In this document: positions 47,009 through 59,520 of the stretch, piece by piece
How the letters are laid out: the number at the start of each line of letters is the position of its first letter
Position numbering within the stretch: the first letter of the stretch is position 1
DNA from: Orbilia blumenaviensis
Lineage: Eukaryota; Ascomycota; Orbiliomycetes; Orbiliales; Orbiliaceae
NCBI GenBank assembly: GCA_036872755.1
Contig: JAVHNS010000003.1
Coordinates: 2,046,001-2,110,000, forward strand
Length of the DNA: 64,000 nucleotides
Direction of reading: 5' to 3'
Program-made: the position numbers and the translations under genes
Notes under the pieces: model-generated
Database searches by the model: none
What the model was told of the DNA's origin: nothing
What the model saw: the letters and a program-made list of their open reading frames with translations, nothing else

Positions 47009-47733
47009 GTACTTACTTAGTTACTCGAGTAGCCATCTTGGACTGTTGGATTGGTTTGAGCATCTACTGATTTTTATGCTTGAGAATGCCGGTGTGTGTG
47101 TGTGGTATTTTAGTGGGGGTTTGCGTTGTGGAGGTTGGAGTGCTGGATTATCATTATGCATATTAGATCAAAATACATATGAGGACGAGGGTAGACGGTG
47201 CGTGTACGTTCCAAGATACATTGATAGTATACTACTATTTCGTGAGACTGGTTTAGGACACGATGATATGAGATTTATGACAGGATTTTATTTTATTCTT
47301 TTCGTAGGCTGATCCAACCCCAAAAAATCAAAAACGATTAACTAGTTTTATGTACTGTGCATGCCTCGAATCATTCTATTCTTAGGGAATTGATTTAATG
47401 GAGCGGTATATAATTATGATTAATAGTAATGTGTATATTACAAAAGCAGGAAAAGGTTTAAAAAAGAGAAGGAAAAAAGCAGGAACGCCACCGCTTAATG
47501 CTTCGCTGACATCAATCTATAAACATGTCGCTATAACGCCGGTTCATAAACAATCCAAAAAGCCCATAATGGGTACCGGCCGCGGCTTTTTGAGACAGGG
47601 TATTAAAATAGTATAAGGAGAAGGTAGGGCAGGAGAAGGGGGGCATAATAAAAGAGAAGAGAAGAGAAGTGAAGTGAAGAGTAAAAACGAGAGTCCAGTC
47701 AGTCAGTCAGAAAGAAAAAATCCACCATATTAT
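47009..47733. other. Intergenic, convergent 3' regions
   Basis: 725 bp between the helicase and GH16 stops. It contains GAAGA- and CAGT-type short repeats near 47650-47710. No gene is seen. Confidence 0.6.
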
Positions 47734-49244
47734 TTATAACCCGCCAACCATAGGCAGTATAACCAAAAACACCATCCACAGCATAACCGAGCACTGCGCA
47801 GCAGGTCTCCAAACCTTACTGCCACCGGTACCAGCACCGCCGCCGGGTCCTCCACCAACTTTCTCCCCTTCACTCTTCTTCACCTCTTCATAAACAGTCT
47901 GATTAAACGTCGCATTTCGCGCAAGGTCGTTGCTGAAGAAATACGGTAACTTGTTGGCACCGTTTCCGATACCATTACCATTCCCATTACCATATTTAGG
48001 TGGCCCAACCTGTGCTGGGATCTCGCAGATCCTATCGTCCCCATTATTGCCACCAACAGCATTACACCGAACCTCATAATCCCCCACCCGCTTTTCATCC
48101 GAAGAGTTAAAGTACGCCTTCACATAAGTCAACAATAAAGCTGCATTCCCCTCCGGTGGCCCACCGCTCCAAAGCGGATTCCCATTCGACCAATGTGTGA
48201 TAACCAAATGTCCCGGCTGCCTAGGAAACAAAGTAGTATTTGAAATGGTCCATACTTGTAATCCGTCATGATACCAGGTTATTGCGGTAGGTGTCCAATC
48301 AAAGCGTAACTCGTGGATTTCGGCACTGGAGTTTAAAGGGATGGCGGCGACTTGGAAGGTTCCGGGGAGGGCTTCGAGGTTGCTACCGCCTACTGGGGTA
48401 TGTAGGACGAGGTTTAGAAGGGTGTGGGTGGTGTTTATTTCACGGGAGAGGAGTTCGGTGTCTATTTCTTGATTGTCGTCGTGGTACCTTTTTGTCATGC
48501 ATACGCTATTAGCGATATATTCATTAAAACTTTGGTTGGTAGTTAGGAGGGTAGTGTATTACCAATAAAACCCGAAACAAGTCCCCGCCCACTTCGTAGT
48601 TCTATATCCAATCCTGAACGTGCCATAAAACATGTCGTTCCGTGCAGAATCCAATTCAGCGCCAATAAGGTACTTCTCGCCCTTTATGACGGTGTAATTC
48701 CTTGGAACGAGGAGGTTTAGCCCAGCGTGTCCGCCGTATATTCCCTTAGAATTGATATTTAAGTTGACAGCTGGGTTGGGAAGAATGGCTTCGAGACGGG
48801 TGGCGCGGCCGTAAGGGCCGAGTGCTGCTTCTGGGTCCTATTTTTTTTAAACTTCTGTTAGAATAAAGTTTTTTTTTTTTTTTTTTAGATATGGGAGAGA
48901 ATTACCAATTCCCAGACTTGAGGCTGCCAGTCGGTATCATCTTGAAAGTTCTTGATCTTTGTGAAATCCGACTCGAGCAGGTCTGTGAAGACAGCGTATT
49001 CAATATCCGAGGTGGAGTTTACAGAGTATCCACATTCACAAGCAGCTGTGATTTTAGCGAAAGACGCACACTCTCGTTAGCTAGTATTCAACCCCCCTAA
49101 ATGCAATAACTCTCGAGAGAGAATAGATAAAAAATAGAAAAGAAGAAGAAGAAGCAGTAGCTTACCATCAACAAGAGAAACAGACCGAAATAGCGAAAGA
49201 AGGAGCAGGAAGATCCAAGCTTCCCAAGACGCTAGCAAAGCCAT
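47734..49244 (-). CDS. GH16-family cell-wall glycoside hydrolase, probably GPI-anchored
   Basis: Exons 49166-49244, 48906-49045, 48563-48837 and 47734-48487 give 415 aa. GH16 enzymes cleave or transfer beta-glucan-type polysaccharides in the wall. Seen: a signal peptide (hydrophobic core about 10-21, ending near SLVDA); a Cys-containing N-terminal segment; an LLVPRNYTVIKGEKYLIGAELDS-type beta sandwich; the catalytic signature E172-I-D-T-E176 in QEIDTELL, where the two Glu are nucleophile and acid/base; the later HELRFDWTPTAITWYHDG block; several N-glycosylation sites; and a Gly-rich spacer followed by a hydrophobic C-terminus, as expected for a GPI signal. The EIDxE spacing without extra Met fits the GH16 subgroups of licheninase- or transglycosylase-type fungal wall enzymes. 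Exact substrate is not decided. Confidence 0.88.
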
Positions 49245-50887
49245 TTTTTTGTTTCTTTTTTAAAAAAAGTATATTGGGATTCATGAACGGACTACCATGA
49301 AAACTCCAGGTTTCCAGGAAACACAAAAACAAAACAAAAAAAAAAGGCTTTAATGGCTGTGTCTTCGATGAGGTAGAGAGGAAAGAAATAGGATGTAGTG
49401 TTTCAGTCCGAGTCGTCCTAGAAAGTGAACAAAAAGAAGCATTATTATATGTCTGTGTATCTGAATCCTTTTTCCTTTTTTTTTTCTTTCAATCAACCAT
49501 GTAAATTGACAGCTCATCCAAATCGAAAGGAGAACCCAACGCAGCCTGCGGCTGTAAAATACCACGTTGCGATGCATGCTATTGTGCACTAGCTAGCAGG
49601 TCGTGGATGAGTTTGGTGGGTACCGTGTAAGCATCATTGAGAAGCATCGCGGGTAATACTCGAAGATTTCTTTTTTTTTTTTTTAGGGGGGAGTGGACAG
49701 AATACAAGATAGGTAAAATGAAGGCCGGGAGGGAGATTCTAGGAAACGGACTTACTTTGTATATGTATACTAGCTCAGCTAGAATGATCAATGATCTCTT
49801 AGTGTAGTGTTAATGAACAAGACCAAATAAGAGGCAAGGGAACTATAAGAGGAAGAGCTGATGGACGATGGCTTGATGCAGGTATTGAAGAGGAGAGAAG
49901 AGAAGAGGAGAGAAGAGGAGCCGGTGCTGATGAATGGCAGAATTGCAGATGGAAGTTACGATCGATGGTTGATGCATACATGCATGTGGTAGGTGTCGAC
50001 GTCGACCAGTAATATGTGGGACCATCGCGAAGTCCCCTCCTCCCCCTCCTCCTCCATCATCCCACACCCGAACGACGCTCCGATTCACTATTCATTCACA
50101 TAGTGCTAAGTATTTAGCTCCCAGTAGACCTTTAGTTAGTAGTACTTCCTGCATTGGATGAAAAGCCCATCAGGACCCAAGACAAGCATATAATATAGTT
50201 CACGCTGCTGGCAGAATGTAGTACGATCCAATAAAATTCCTAATTGAAGACCGCTTTCGCACATGTTACATGCTATACTTCGGCTTTGTGCTCGTGTAGC
50301 AGGTCCCAAAGACGTTTTTACATCCCAGTATATAAGAGAGTTACACTCAATGCCTTCTTCTATAACATATCACTACAGAGCTAGATCACGATATACTATT
50401 AAGACGGCGGAACTTCATAAGTAAAATTTAAAACCTCTGTTCAGATTCGCATTCACCGCTAAAAGATGCATGTATCTATCGATCGCAAAACGTAAACGAA
50501 GATATGCTAAAGTGGGTATTCGCGGGAATACAAATGTTCGAACAAGAAAAAAGCGAATAAAAAACATTAAAGAATTTAAAACAGAAAAATGCAACGGCAA
50601 GCTATGCATATAACAAGCAAGACACCCCGAACGCCATAATCTCAACCACTCTCCCAAACGCCATGAACCAAAACAGTCGTGACCATCTTGATGACCAAGT
50701 TTGGAGCAGAATAATCTTGTCTCCGTTCTTCTTCGTCCATGGCAAAAAATATTATACGTAAACAGAAAAACCAAAGACACTGAGCGCGAGATCAGAACAG
50801 ACCGGCATGAGGGGGGTTGGCTGATGATCCGAACTCGGGCTCTAGAGAACTGACGGCGGGAAGAGAACACGAGGCACAAAGAACGGC
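49245..50887. other. Intergenic, upstream of GH16 gene
   Basis: 1.6 kb without a supportable gene. A/T runs occur near 48870, 49330 and 49670. Short GAGAAGAG repeats lie near 49890-49920. The minus-strand open frame at 50415-50879 has no recognisable features. Confidence 0.5.
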
Positions 50888-51496
50888 CTACTTCTGCTCG
50901 GGCTCAGGCTCGGCTTTCGCTTTGCCTTCGGCCCCTTTCCTCGAGGCTAGGTTTTTCGAGGCCCTATGCAGTTCCCCGACCCGGGCAGCCAAGGCCGCAT
51001 TCTTCTTCCGAAGATCAGCCCTCTCGTCCCACAAGGCCATATAGGCCTTGCTCAGAAAATCACTGCCCCGTTTTGTCTCTTCTGCCACCGCCTCCTTCGC
51101 CGCGGCCCTCCCCATCGCCTCCTCGACCTCCTCCTTAAGCCTCCTCCTCTCCTGCTGCCTCCCCTCCTCCCTTGTCTTCTCCGCCTCCCGCCTCCCCTCC
51201 TCCCTCGCCTTCTCGACCTCGACCCTGCGCATCTCCGCCTGCTTCTTCGCGCACTCCAGGATGTAGCCCCGGCATTGTTGGGTGATATCCCGCCGTTGGC
51301 GGGTTTGCTCCTCCAATGCCGCCCTCAACTGGTCCTCGAGCTCCTCGATTCGCTCGAGGAGCTCTGGGCACTCAGAGCAAGAACTCCCCCCCTCCTCCTC
51401 CTCGCTGTCGTCGTCATCGTTATCGTCGTCGTCGTCGTCCTCCTCCTCACCCCCCCGAGAACCGCCAGCGTCGGCCGAGAGAGTCTGCTGCCGGCA
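50888..51496 (-). CDS. In-frame coiled-coil extension beyond the cyclin stop (uncertain)
   Basis: Directly after the cyclin TAG (51497-51499) the same frame stays open for 202 codons to the next TAG at 50888-50890. The encoded sequence is not random. It starts with a Gly/Ser stretch, then an Asp/Glu-rich block, then a leucine-patterned helix (CPELLERIEELEDQLRAALE), a long Arg/Glu/Lys coiled coil, and a Lys/Glu-rich end. The first in-frame ATG is only at 51232, well inside the helix. That leaves 114 aa if this is an independent gene. G+C is clearly higher than in the flanking intergenic DNA. It could be a read-through or spliced C-terminal extension of the cyclin, a separate gene with an unseen upstream exon, or a former C-terminus cut off by a stop mutation or sequencing error. 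Confidence 0.5.
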   Translation of the reverse strand, partial: CRQQTLSADAGGSRGGEEEDDDDDDNDDDDSEEEEGGSSCSECPELLERIEELEDQLRAALEEQTRQRRDITQQCRGYILECAKKQAEMRRVEVEKAREEGRREAEKTREEGRQQERRRLKEEVEEAMGRAAAKEAVAEETKRGSDFLSKAYMALWDERADLRKKNAALAARVGELHRASKNLASRKGAEGKAKAEPEPEQK

Positions 51497-53655
51497 CTAA
51501 CGGTCAGCTTCCTCCCTCTGCCTCCGCCGGCGTTCTCGATCCATCTTCCCCTGGATCTTGATCTCCTTCTCCCTCTCCCGCCCCTCCTCGAGAGCAGCCG
51601 CCTTTCCCTCGGCCGGCTCCTCCGAGTGCGCAAACTGCGCCACCATCCACCTCTCCACGAACCCCGCAATCCTCCTGTGCTGCTTCCTGTTGTACTTGGT
51701 GAAGACCATCCGGTGATGGTCTTCGGGGGTGTCCATCATCTCGATGAGGACTTGAACCCCCGGGGCCAGCTGGGATGCGCAATGCCCGCTGTAGAAGATG
51801 TGGGCCGGAGACCACTCTCCTTGCCCGACGTCCAGAATGATCATGGACAGGTAGTAAGCACAGGCCGTAATATACGACCACGGAGTCCCAACAAAACGTA
51901 ACTCGGTCAACGCAGACTCGAGGAAGTACTGCGCCAGGTCCTTGACCTCCCCGTTAGTGTCTGCCTGGGACAGACACTTAAGGAAGGTCATTGGACCTGG
52001 TGCGGAAACCTCCCACTCCAAGGCGACCAAAATCTCCCATTCACAGCTGACAATCTCGCGGCCAGAAAATGCCCGATCTGACATATATACCAACATATCG
52101 ATGGTTGGAGCGGTAATCTCGTCATACTTAGAAGCGATGAGTAGCGCGGCAACACCAACGAGCTGTAAACGGTCGACTGGAACAACCTTAACTGAGAGGA
52201 ACCTGTCAATGATGTTGACGGTGTTGAAAACAGTTTCACTGTCCAACTGGAATCGATCGCTGACTTCGATAAGCCAATCGATAAGGATGCCTCGCATATG
52301 CCATTCCAATTCTGGTTGGGTGTCCATGTAGTGCGGGTCCGGCTGCAGCTTATGATCCATAGCCCACGTATGTCTGACGATGTCGGGGGCATACTCTCCA
52401 GGGAATAGGTCGACACCGGTCAAATACTTGAAATCGAGGTTTCTGGCGACAATCTTGGCAGCTTGGACAATTTCCAAATCGGTGTAGTCGGTGTACTGAG
52501 GATAAACTCTCCAACGATCTCCTGTTCCGTTCCTTCGCATTCTGACCAAATAATCGCGTTCATGCCCCACCCAGAGCTTATACTCTTCAAACTCAATAAA
52601 CTCTTTAACCTCCTCATCCTTTTCGTCTTCGAAACCGAGAGTATGAGTATCGACTTCGTGAGAGCACCAACCACTAACGGGGAAATAATTCCACTTCTGC
52701 GAACCCTTCTTCTGCTTGATAAGCTGTCTCATCGGATTGTAGATAAGTCCGTCACTAGGCTTAAAATTGGGGGAGACTGCTCTGTTCTCGAAATTCATAG
52801 CGACCGCCTTCTGACGACGAATGTCATCACCTTCCTCTTCCCAACCGAGGTTCTCAGGTTCGCGCTTTTCATGTCTAACAGCACCGCCAGTCCCGACAGA
52901 TGGGTTCTCTGTCGAAGTGCCATAGATTGAATAATTGTCATAACTCCCAGCAGCAAGCCTTTTGTTCTCCGCGGCTTTCAAATTCTCTTCGGGAATAGCG
53001 GCATCATCAACTTGGCTGGTCGTCTTGCCAGGAGCCTCTGAAGATCTATAAACGAGATCCGAACGCTCTTTTCCGGAAGCAGCTTGACCGACAAGCTTTT
53101 GTTGCGACTTGCTACCCTTGCCTGACTCCCTGGCCTGGGCCTGTTGCTGTGGATCCCGATAGATGGTAGACTTGATCGAAGCCGATGCAGTTTTCTTGCC
53201 AGCTGGCTGTTGCTGAGCGGACTTTGCACCCGTCGCGAGCGATGCGTTGCTCTTAGCAGCGAGAGGCTTGCCACGGGCAGCTTGCTGATTCAAACTTCCC
53301 TTTGAAGTACGGTTTGAAGCATGGCTTGTGACAGTTGCCTGAGCTGTTGTCTCATACCTTGTGGAATCGACAAGTGCAACACGCCTAGTTGTTTGACTTG
53401 TTCGTTGCCGTGTATTGGCAGTCGACTTGGTGCTCGCAGTTGAAGCCTTCCTCATGCGAGCTGCTGCAGCCAGAACGGCCGGGTCATTCTCATCAAAGAT
53501 ACGCGTCTTGCGCTGTGCCTGAGATGATGATGGTTATGTCAGCATTCTCTTCATCATGCTGCAAAAAAACCCAGTCGGATAGATGCATTGAAAAATATCT
53601 ATCTAAGGTTTCCAGAGCGGGGAGGGAATGGATCACTACATACCTTGGACTCCAT
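51497..53655 (-). CDS. G2/mitotic B-type cyclin
   Basis: Exons 53644-53655 (only MESK) and 51497-53518 give 677 aa; the intron is 125 nt. B-type cyclins activate CDK1 for mitotic entry. Seen: after the join, AQRKTRIFDENDPAVLAAAARM; a disordered Ser/Thr/Gln-rich N-terminus with a possible destruction box RVALVDST; then the cyclin box (WHMRGILIDWLIEVSDRFQL, ETVFNTVNIIDRFLS, LQLVGVAALLIASKYDE, PGPMTFLKCLSQAD) and the second cyclin fold. The C-terminus is a Glu/Arg-rich helix before the TAG stop. The MRGILIDWL pattern with NIIDRFLS places it with B cyclins; it may be the divergent fungal third or fourth B-type form rather than the main one. The start exon is short but joins in frame and gives the expected basic start. 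Confidence 0.92.
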
Positions 53656-56520
53656 TATGTAATACTGTTTGGTGTGATGGTAAAATACCGAAGGGGAGAA
53701 AAGAAATCAAATGGTCGTGACGAGGACCAATTGATGGAATGAAGACAGAAGAGATCAACTAGCCGTGGAAAGGACCAATTGATGCGAAATAGAAGTGGAT
53801 ACCTGAAGGTAACGTATCAAACAGTTGTGACGAGGACTGGTTGATGAAAACGGAGAGGAAGGATGAAGATGATGGTAATAATAATAGTCGTGAAATGGAG
53901 AGAGGATTTGATGACAAGCTTGTTGATGGAAGAGAGAAGGATGGTGATGATGTAAAGAAGATGAAGACAGAGATGGTTGTTGTGTGGAAGAAGTTGCAAC
54001 TTGGTAGAAGAAGGGATGATGGTGGTGGTAATCGTTATGGTGTGATGATTACTTAATTTCCCTGAGATCTCTGGGTGTCTGTCGTTTGCCGTTTGTTGTT
54101 GCTGGTCGGATGTTGGCGTGGGGGGGGAAGAAGAACAAGAGGATGGTTGAGATAGTAGAGGAGAGGAAGGGATAGAAAGAGGGTCTGGAGGGAAATGTGA
54201 GGGAAACCAGAGATTTTCTAGACAGATTTGAGGCTGGAATGTATGGGTTGCAGACGTGGTGTTGAGGTCTGTTGCCCAATCGCACAACCAAAATCAAAAT
54301 ATGCTACCAGAAATGGCTAGAGCTGGTTACAACAGCACAAGAAAGACAAACAAGACTGTCCGCAAAAGAAAAAGCAAAATATTAACTTTCTGCGGGATAA
54401 ACGCTTAAGCGAGGCAACACAAAGCTATTCCTGTCACGTGTTGTCCAACCAGCGACCAGCGAGTGTGTGGGTGCCAAGTATGTCGGATGTTATGTATGTT
54501 ATGTTATGGGTCTCTGCGGGTGGTTCCACTATCAAGGAACTGCTGTCGAAAAAAAAAAATGAATGCAAGGAATAAAGAATAAAAAAAGAATTAAATTCTA
54601 GAACAATAATAGTGTGTGGCCCTTCTTTCTTAAACTCTCTCTCTCTCTTTCTCGACAATCCAAAATGTTTTAGAAGAAGGAACTCCTGGGCCAGAATCGT
54701 TTAAGTAGTCCAGCACAAGCAGTGGAGAGGGAAGACACCTATCGCAAGCAGCCACGGCCGCACTCCCTCCTTGCGGCTAATGCATACTCTGTTCCCACAG
54801 CAACTCCTGCACGATCCGGCCAGCACTGCAACACTCGCCACAAACCCCAACCACCAGCAAACCCAGAAACTTTCTGGGCGAAAAGCGGCTTGCAGTTCCC
54901 ACCGCGGTCCAACGGTTGGCCGCACCAGAAACAAGCATCTTTATCCGTCCTGACCCAGCCTGCGAATAACAGGTCCGAAAAGTTAACAGCGGGTGCGGTG
55001 TTCCTCCATTCATTCGTCTTTACTTCGCAAAACCCACTGCGATCTCTACGTACAGCCGTCGCATCCGGGGGAGTCAAGCAATGTGAACATGTAATGTTAG
55101 CAGTATCCGGGCCAGCATTAAATTTTAATCTCAGACCCGCATGCCTGCATTCCTCATAACCGCCATGGAATTTGGACCATGTCAACTGGCCTACTCAGTA
55201 CCCTGAATACCTAAATACCTAAATACTAGATGCTAAGCAGTTTTCGAACTAAAGGAATACCCGTAATACGTAATACTCGGAAATCAAACCACATTCCTGT
55301 CCCGATCTTGAAATCGGATACCTTCCCGCAGAGAAACCCGCAACCCGATCCCGCTGACTCAGCTCACGTGCGCAGAACACACCCTTTTCTGTCACACCCC
55401 TGCATCAAATGCCAAGCCTCCCAGAACTTCGCAACCATCCACACCGATGACGTCAACGAAAGAAGTCTTGGCACACAGTCACGTCTTCCCAGCACCAAAA
55501 ACTCACTTTCCACGTCGCAACCCAATTTTGCGACCATCACGATGTCACATGACTCACTTTCTGCGGGAAGTTCCCTGTTTTTTGGTGGTTTTTCCCACTC
55601 TCGGAGGGTTCCAGACCCTACGGGGGGTGCCTCGCTCGAGCTACACCAGCGCTTTTTTTTTTTTTCAACCTTCTTTTTTTTCCCTCGCGCTCAAGGAAAT
55701 ACATATGTATATATGAATAGCGCTCTGTGTCTAGAAGAGTTATTATTGTTAATTGCGATTGTTCATGATATTATAATATACAATAGTGTAATTATGTGGA
55801 AGCAGCGAATGACACCGATGGTGAGCATCACATGCCGCCCCTCGGGCCTTGCTTCCCCCCCAAAGCCAGCTTTCAATTCGGAATTCGTAAAAGCAACATA
55901 CCTATGGTATTTTACCCCTCATCTTAGCCTTCATGTAGGTCGACAAAGCAGGAAGTGTGCGATCATAAGTAAACAACCACTACTCCATACTTCCATACCA
56001 TACTAGCTATCGGCATTTCAGAAGCAAAAAAAGCAGAAGTGAGTGATTACGACTGGTGTCTCTCCCCCCCTCTCTCGGAAAGCTTATCGCCCAGGGCTGA
56101 ACCAAGAAAACATCAACCGCCCCTCTCCCTCGACTAGTACTCCCCAAGTTCCGGTTTTCCCTCTCACACAAGACGGTAGCATGTAGCATGTATCATATGT
56201 CTCTTGTCTTCCCGGCGGCGGCATATAAAAAGTCCGTGCTCACCCCCCATAAAAGATCGAAATATGAAAACAATAACATTGCCGGAAACAGTAAAAACCT
56301 CAAAAACTTGACAGGATGGACAGGACAAAGCCCCCTCTCATCGGTGGAGCCTATATCGTAATCGATAGCGAAATGCAAAACAAATCAAAAGCCTCCTCCT
56401 CAAGTATCAGTATCCAATGTGATGTACTACATACCTACATACAACATCTTACAGGCTAAGGCTAAGCAAAGCGGGTAACGAACCATGACTCTCAGACCTT
56501 CAGCCCTTCTGATCTGACTT
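53656..56520. other. Gene-poor region upstream of the cyclin
   Basis: The first 600 bp are GA/GATGATGG-rich and probably cyclin promoter and leader. Overlapping open frames on both strands at 54700-55190 have no start codon or recognisable family. A 259-codon frame at 55230-56006 (+) runs through a T11 tract and shows no protein-like pattern. I support no gene here. Confidence 0.45.
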
Positions 56521-56963
56521 TCCCGTCCCCGCCCCTCTCCCTCTCCTGTCTCTCCTCTCCTCTCACTCTCTCCTCGACTCCTTTACTTCCCTCTAGGCTC
56601 CTTTTCGCGAGAGACGAGCCTGGCCTTAGATCCGAAAGGTGATCTCTCTCTCGTTATCATTCGTTCGTTACTCAAGTTCCTTTTTTTTGTTGACTGGACC
56701 AGTCAAACGCCCTTGCTTCGCCGCCCCCCCCAGACGAGATCTCATTCTGAAACGTCTGCCCCGCCCGCCGCCGACAAAACCCAAAATGTAAATGCCGAAG
56801 CCCTTTCACAACATGTATACTTAGCTACTCTAACTAGATGTTGTTGAACAAAACAACAGCCTTGTTTTTTTCTTCCAGTTGGAATGTAATTTTTATTCAG
56901 TATTATTTTAGGTAAAAAAACAAAAAGAAAAAGAAGTGTTTGCATCTTAAAGATCATCTTCCC

Positions 56964-56981
56964 TTTTTTTTTTTTTTTTTT
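56964..56981 (+). repeat. T18 homopolymer
   Basis: Eighteen consecutive T residues on the plus strand. Confidence 0.9.
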
Positions 56982-57126
56982 AGAAATTATATCTGTGGCG
57001 AAGAACGAAGGGAAATGCAGTGGCCTCGCTGTTATTGCATGGCATGCATGCAGCACCGATGAACCTGATTCTGATTTACTGGGGTTTGCTCTTGTCTGCG
57101 GTCTGTGAGACGTACGAGGCGACCAC

Positions 57127-57150
57127 AAAAAAAAAAAAAAAAAAAAAAAA
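57127..57150 (+). repeat. A24 homopolymer
   Basis: Twenty-four consecutive A residues on the plus strand. Together with A20 at 57402-57421 it makes several spurious Lys-rich and Phe-rich frames. Confidence 0.9.
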
Positions 57151-57401
57151 GGACCAACAAAAAAGAAGTTGGAGATGTATACAGAGTTCCTCTTTTCTTT
57201 GAAAACAAAAGATATTAATATAAAATGGTACTTGTGACAGTTAATTCGCATAGGTAATATACAAGGCTTTCCAACTTCTGAGCATATGTACTTCTCTTTT
57301 TCTTTTCGGAAGTTGTCGTCGTCGTCGTTTTTCTGTGCATTCGATAATGCATTACATATGCCTCCCCATCGATCCTTGGCCACGGCCTTGTTGTCTTCCA
57401 C

Positions 57402-57421
57402 AAAAAAAAAAAAAAAAAAAA
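57402..57421 (+). repeat. A20 homopolymer
   Basis: Twenty consecutive A residues on the plus strand, followed by GAAA repeats. Confidence 0.9.
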
Positions 57422-59091
57422 GGATATCAAGAAAGAAAGAAAGAAAGCATGCAGAAAAAGAAGAAAAACCTAAAACGCAGCTCAATGCAAGGTTTAAAAG
57501 CGAGAGCGCAAGAAAGAACCAAAAAAACAAAGAAAGGAAAGGAAAAGGAATGACATACGTTTCAGATATTCGTCCCTTTTGGAACTTCTTCCTCCGTACT
57601 TACATACATATACATACATACATCTTTCTTTTCCCCTCACTTAAACTCTCGAACAACAGTCTGTGTTCATGTTTACTTCTGAGGATACACCTACATACAT
57701 TACATACATACACAAACCTTGTAGATGAGTTGGCCCTGCCTTGTCTTGTCCTGTCTGCCGGGAATCCTTGCGAGCCGTGTGCGTATGGTGTGTGTGTGTG
57801 CATATGTGTGGGGAAAAATCTCAAAAGAAAAAATAGAAAAAAAAAATAATTATAGAGTTCTAAATTCTTCCCGTCGACGACCGACCATGAAGACAGACAA
57901 CAATTTTGCAACAGATGGGGAGTTGCGATCGTGGAATTTAAACATTAGCCTATTGTTAACCCGTTCTATACATGTGGTCCGGTGCTGGTCACATCATATG
58001 ATACAAGACAATATAGCGTAGTATGGTTCTACACACACCTCAATTAGTCAGGCCGTCGATTTATACCACTAATAGCAATTCTCAGCGGCAAAGATGGGGC
58101 ATGGATTCAAATTCAAATCTATAGAAATATCTATATGCGTAGTATAAAACTAAAGAGGGACAGAGAGTGAGAGAACAAAAAACCCACTAAGCAACTAGCC
58201 AGGCGGGGAAAGCCATCACACTAAGCTCAACCAGTAAATTACAAAAGGGTACCTAGCAGCTTAGGAGAAATAATTGGTTCGTCTCGACGCCTTGTTGGGT
58301 TTAATGCTTCATCACTCCCAGCTGGTCGATGTATCGAAATAGGGAGGAGGAAGCGGGGGGGTAGTCGTATCTGGGGAGGCTGTTGAATTGAAACTCTGAT
58401 ACTGGCTCTGTTGCTGCATGCCAATACAGTTTTTTTCTTCTTCTTCGCCTTCGCCTTTGCCTTTGTCTGTGCTTGTCTGTCTGCCTATCTGCTGATGTCC
58501 TTCCCCCCCTCTATGTATTATATCTCTCTCTGTTGAAGGGAGAGCCATCTCAGCTCCACTTTGATGAAGCTATCAGGTCACTTGTACTTTCTTCTTCCTC
58601 TTCTTCCTCAAGTGTTTTATCAAACTTCCGGACGATAGCGGATGCTTTTCCGTTTGGGATTGGGGCCCATCGGTGATGTTTCGTCTTACGAAGAGGAGGA
58701 GGAGGGAGGAGCCGACGGCCAAGGCAGAATTTGAGATGTCGACTCGAGCGCGGTTTCTTTCACCATCTCCCCTTTCCCTTTCCCTTTCCCTTAGTGCCTG
58801 CCCATGGTAAGGTTTTAGAAACAAAAGTCAGGAGTTTAGACTAGATCCAGCCCCCCCTTCTCTTTCTTCAGCTAAGTCTTCCGAGGTTCAGCTGTTTTTG
58901 TTGAAAGGCGAAAAAGTGTTTTGCCATTTGCTGCTGCTGAAGGAGGAGGAGGGGTAGGAGGAGGGGTTTTTCTTTCGTGCGTGCGGCTAGACATCCTGGT
59001 TAGTATAGTACAGTAGGATTAAAAAAAAAAAAATCCATGGTGGGAAGGTCGTATAGACTGTTGCGCTGTACAACCCGTTAGCAAGTCCGGC

Positions 59092-59133
59092 ATACATACT
59101 TCATACATACATATGTATGTATGTATGTATATG
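59092..59133. repeat. CATA/TATG inverted repeat
   Basis: CATA units pass into TATG units. Positions 59102-59123 form a perfect 22-base palindrome able to extrude as a hairpin. Confidence 0.85.
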
Positions 59134-59502
59134 TAATCCGCAACCTTCGACGTCGATTAACATCTCGACCGGCCCTGTAGACAGACATCCTTTCTTCTTC
59201 TGTTCCTTTTGAAAAAGTCAGCATTGACGGAGATGCGCGATTGGAATGATATGCGGCGACCATGCAGATATAGTACGTATATACGGCATATAAACTAGTA
59301 GCTAGTAGTGGTAGTAGTAGCGGTGAATAGCTCTGACTAGCTCCCGGAGATAGCATCCGTCGCAGAAAAGAACCGGTTCTCGAACCCCACTAGTATGATA
59401 CTAAAACAGTGTTAGATCTGTCGCCGCCGCCGCCATCGTCGTCGCAGAACTTATTTTCTGTCTGTCGGCATCGGAAGGCCGAGCGCGAACAAGGTGGAAT
59501 GC

Positions 59503-59520
59503 TTTTTTTTTTTTTTTTTT
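59503..59520 (+). repeat. T18 homopolymer
   Basis: Eighteen consecutive T residues, followed by a G. Confidence 0.9.

Noticed and set aside
50966..51901. 311-codon Leu/Pro-rich frame on the plus strand
   Set aside because: Antisense shadow of the GC-rich Glu/Arg coding sequence of the cyclin tail and its extension.
54722..55185. Overlapping open frames on both strands, about 145 codons each, the minus-strand one with CxxC pairs
   Set aside because: The minus-strand frame has no ATG and no recognisable family; the other is its shadow. It could be an exon of an unseen gene, but nothing around it supports splicing strongly.
55230..56006. 259-codon open frame on the plus strand
   Set aside because: It passes through a T11 tract giving poly-Phe, shows no domain pattern and has no support from introns or neighbours.
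56742..57530. 262-codon Phe-rich minus-strand frame
   Set aside because: Built from A24 and A20 runs read as poly-Phe; no conserved pattern.
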